Assembly: GCF_032878975.1 (NCBI RefSeq)
Contig: NZ_CP043875.1
Span: forward strand, 2,162,370-2,226,369
Origin: Methanoplanus sp. FWC-SCC4
Lineage (GTDB): Archaea; Halobacteriota; Methanomicrobia; Methanomicrobiales; Methanomicrobiaceae
Length of the DNA: 64,000 bases
Direction of reading: 5' to 3'
Within the stretch, counting starts at the first letter, position 1. The number at the start of each line of letters is the position of its first letter. The notes under the pieces are model-generated. The model was given only the letters and a program-made list of their open reading frames with translations, did no database searches and was not told the DNA's origin. Both the position numbers and the translations under genes were made by a program. Positions 62,540 to 64,000 of this stretch are shown here, in pieces.

Positions 62540-63745
62540 TTAATGTTTTAAACGCCTTTTTATTTCAAAATAAAATTTTACAAAAGGCACGATTAAAGCT
62601 GTCAGGCGGCCTTCAAACTCTGCGCTGACTTCTTTGAGCTCCTTTGGAATATTGATATGCTGGGGGCAGTTTTTTAAGCACTTTCCACAATTTGTGCAAA
62701 GTGAAGCACCAGCTTTGTCCCCGGCAACACCTGCGAGCCGTCCAAGGTACATGAACTGTGCGGATTTTCTGTCGCCTGAGAGATGGTATGAATTGTAGAT
62801 ATCGAAGCATGACGGAATATCCACACCGGATGGACACGGCATACAGTAGCGGCATCCGGTGCAGGGGACTTTCATAAGCTCCATGTATTTTTTACGCACC
62901 TCTTCCACGAGGAGAATATCTTTATTTGAGAGTATTCCCGGGTATGAACCGGACGCGGTATTCAGGTTTTCTTTTATGTGCTCCTCCTCATTCATGCCTG
63001 ATAAAACGACTGTAACCTCCTGGTGATTCCATATCCATCTGAGAGCACATTCAGCAGGAGTGTCGCCAAAATCCGCCCTCTCCCAGATCTCCTTTATGCC
63101 GGCAGGCACATTCCTGGTAAGAGCCCCTCCCCTGAGAGGCTCCATTATGATTACGCCGAGGTTTTTTTCTGCCGCGTACAAAAGGCCCTGTTTTCCTGCC
63201 TGGTTTTCGATATCCAGAAAATTATACTGAATCTGGCAAAACTCCCAGTCGTAAGAGTCGACAATCTCTCTGAATGTGTCGGGATCGCCATGAAAGGAGA
63301 AACCTGCATACCTGATTCTGCCGTCTCTCTTTGCGGTGTCGAGAAAATCCGTTAGTCCAAGTGCTTTTACCTTTTCCCAGCTGTTTTTGTCAAGATTGTG
63401 GAGGAGGTAGTAGTCAATCGTTTTGGTCTGAAGTTTTATGAGCTGTGCGTTTAAAAAAAAGTCTGCATCATCCCTGTTTTTTACAAGCCATACCGGAAGT
63501 TTGGTTGCAAGCCGGACTTTGTCACGGTAACCGTCTTTTAGGACTTCTCCCAAAAACGATTCACTCTCACCCATATGGTACGGCCAGGCAGTGTCTATGT
63601 AATTTACGCCGTTGTCAATTGCAGATCTGATCTGTTTTTTCGCTCTTTCCCAGTCGATCTTTTTGTTTTTCTCCGGAAGCCGCATACATCCGTATCCTAG
63701 GATGGAGAGTTCATCTCCGGTTTTTGGGATTTTACGATAAAGCAT
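62540..63745 (-). CDS. Aldo/keto reductase with C-terminal 2[4Fe-4S] domain
   Basis: A 401-residue oxidoreductase. The AKR barrel carries GYGCMRLPE, the catalytic set D/Y in NYIDTAWPYHMGESE, K in LATKLPVW and H in YYLLHNLD. The C-terminal 90 residues add CTGCRYCMPCPSGVDIPSCF and CTNCGKCLKNCPQHINIP, two cluster-binding motifs as in ferredoxins. Such fusions are common in anaerobes and suggest electron exchange with ferredoxin. The substrate is unknown. Confidence 0.93.
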   Translation of the reverse strand: MLYRKIPKTGDELSILGYGCMRLPEKNKKIDWERAKKQIRSAIDNGVNYIDTAWPYHMGESESFLGEVLKDGYRDKVRLATKLPVWLVKNRDDADFFLNAQLIKLQTKTIDYYLLHNLDKNSWEKVKALGLTDFLDTAKRDGRIRYAGFSFHGDPDTFREIVDSYDWEFCQIQYNFLDIENQAGKQGLLYAAEKNLGVIIMEPLRGGALTRNVPAGIKEIWERADFGDTPAECALRWIWNHQEVTVVLSGMNEEEHIKENLNTASGSYPGILSNKDILLVEEVRKKYMELMKVPCTGCRYCMPCPSGVDIPSCFDIYNSYHLSGDRKSAQFMYLGRLAGVAGDKAGASLCTNCGKCLKNCPQHINIPKELKEVSAEFEGRLTALIVPFVKFYFEIKRRLKH

Positions 63746-63873
63746 TTTAAAGAGCTAATTGCAACTCAATGTTATAAGAAATCTTTTGACAAATATATTG
63801 GAGACTGCAGATTGTCTAACATATAAACAGCGGGAATTTTTGCGACTGCCCGGGTTTATCCGGAATTACAATA

Positions 63874-64000
63874 ATGAGCGAAACTGAAAATGTAGAGGAT
63901 TATCCGCTCTCGGAAGTCCCTTATGATGCAAGACACGGCTTTTCGTCTATACTGAGTGTTCTTTTAGGTTTCACCTTTTTTTCTGCGACAATGTGGGCAG
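63874..64000 (+). CDS. NCS1/cytosine-permease-like transporter (5' part only)
   Basis: From ATG 63874 the first 42 codons read MSETENVEDYPLSEVPYDAR and then GFSSILSVLLGFTFFSATMW up to the window edge. This is the characteristic N-terminus of nucleobase/cation symporters (CodB/PucI type), with the GFTFFSATMW sequence of the first helix. The rest is outside the window, so subfamily and substrate cannot be set. It is transcribed divergently from the aldo/keto reductase, 128 bp apart. Confidence 0.7.
   Translation, partial: MSETENVEDYPLSEVPYDARHGFSSILSVLLGFTFFSATMWA

Overview
The window is chromosomal DNA from a hydrogenotrophic methanogen, most likely of the order Methanomicrobiales (Methanoplanus/Methanolacinia-like; the genus is inferred). 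Archaeal markers are an Orc1/Cdc6 initiator with origin recognition boxes, Hel308, the KEOPS subunit Cgi121, a RIO1 kinase, archaeal-type TyrRS, PurA and GAPDH, archaeosortases, PGF-CTERM-like surface proteins and TATA-box, near-leaderless promoters. No rRNA, tRNA or CRISPR array was seen.

0-9.2 kb: a cut-off zinc-ribbon protein with two PH/GRAM-like domains, a PEGA-repeat surface protein, an MsrB-MsrA fusion, a VOC protein, a DHA2-type exporter, a UPF0305/DUF2115-like protein and an iron-uptake pair (DtxR-type regulator fused to FeoA, then FeoB). 9.4-16.4 kb: a hydrogenase maturation protease followed by a ten-gene same-strand cluster. It combines an Mvh-like [NiFe] hydrogenase (small and large subunits), a 2[4Fe-4S] ferredoxin, a V4R-like protein, a MinD/ParA ATPase, two small membrane proteins, and roadblock/LC7 and DUF2226-like proteins. 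This is the best candidate here for a poorly described system: a hydrogenase apparently coupled to a MinD/roadblock positioning or switching module. 16.5-19.0 kb: NAD biosynthesis (nadX-nadA-nadC).

19.1-25 kb: a response regulator, a sensor kinase broken by an exact 52-bp tandem duplication, two tandem archaeosortases with identical catalytic residue numbering, and a large membrane histidine kinase. 25-27.8 kb: cobalamin biosynthesis (CbiB), a membrane protein, a Trm112-like protein and PurA.

27.8-37.5 kb: the probable replication origin. An orc1/cdc6 gene borders a 2.4-kb, very AT-rich gene-free stretch. Six 21-bp boxes (13-bp dyad, 4-bp spacer, GGGG) lie between 27.9 and 37.3 kb, flanking orc1/cdc6, the AT-rich tract and hel308. 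The tract also holds a 71-bp tandem repeat.

37.5-64 kb: translation and ribosome-maturation genes (KH protein, RIO1, TyrRS), regulators, AsnB, a UbiB-family kinase, a multi-domain REC/PAS/GAF kinase and a complete IS5-type element with a 4-bp target duplication. These are followed by an HTH-PAS regulator without a kinase domain, a PGF-CTERM surface protein (a likely archaeosortase substrate), type II GAPDH, a methyltransferase, a FetAB-like ABC transporter, a PflX-like radical SAM protein, an aldo/keto reductase with a ferredoxin tail, and the start of an NCS1/cytosine-permease-like gene.
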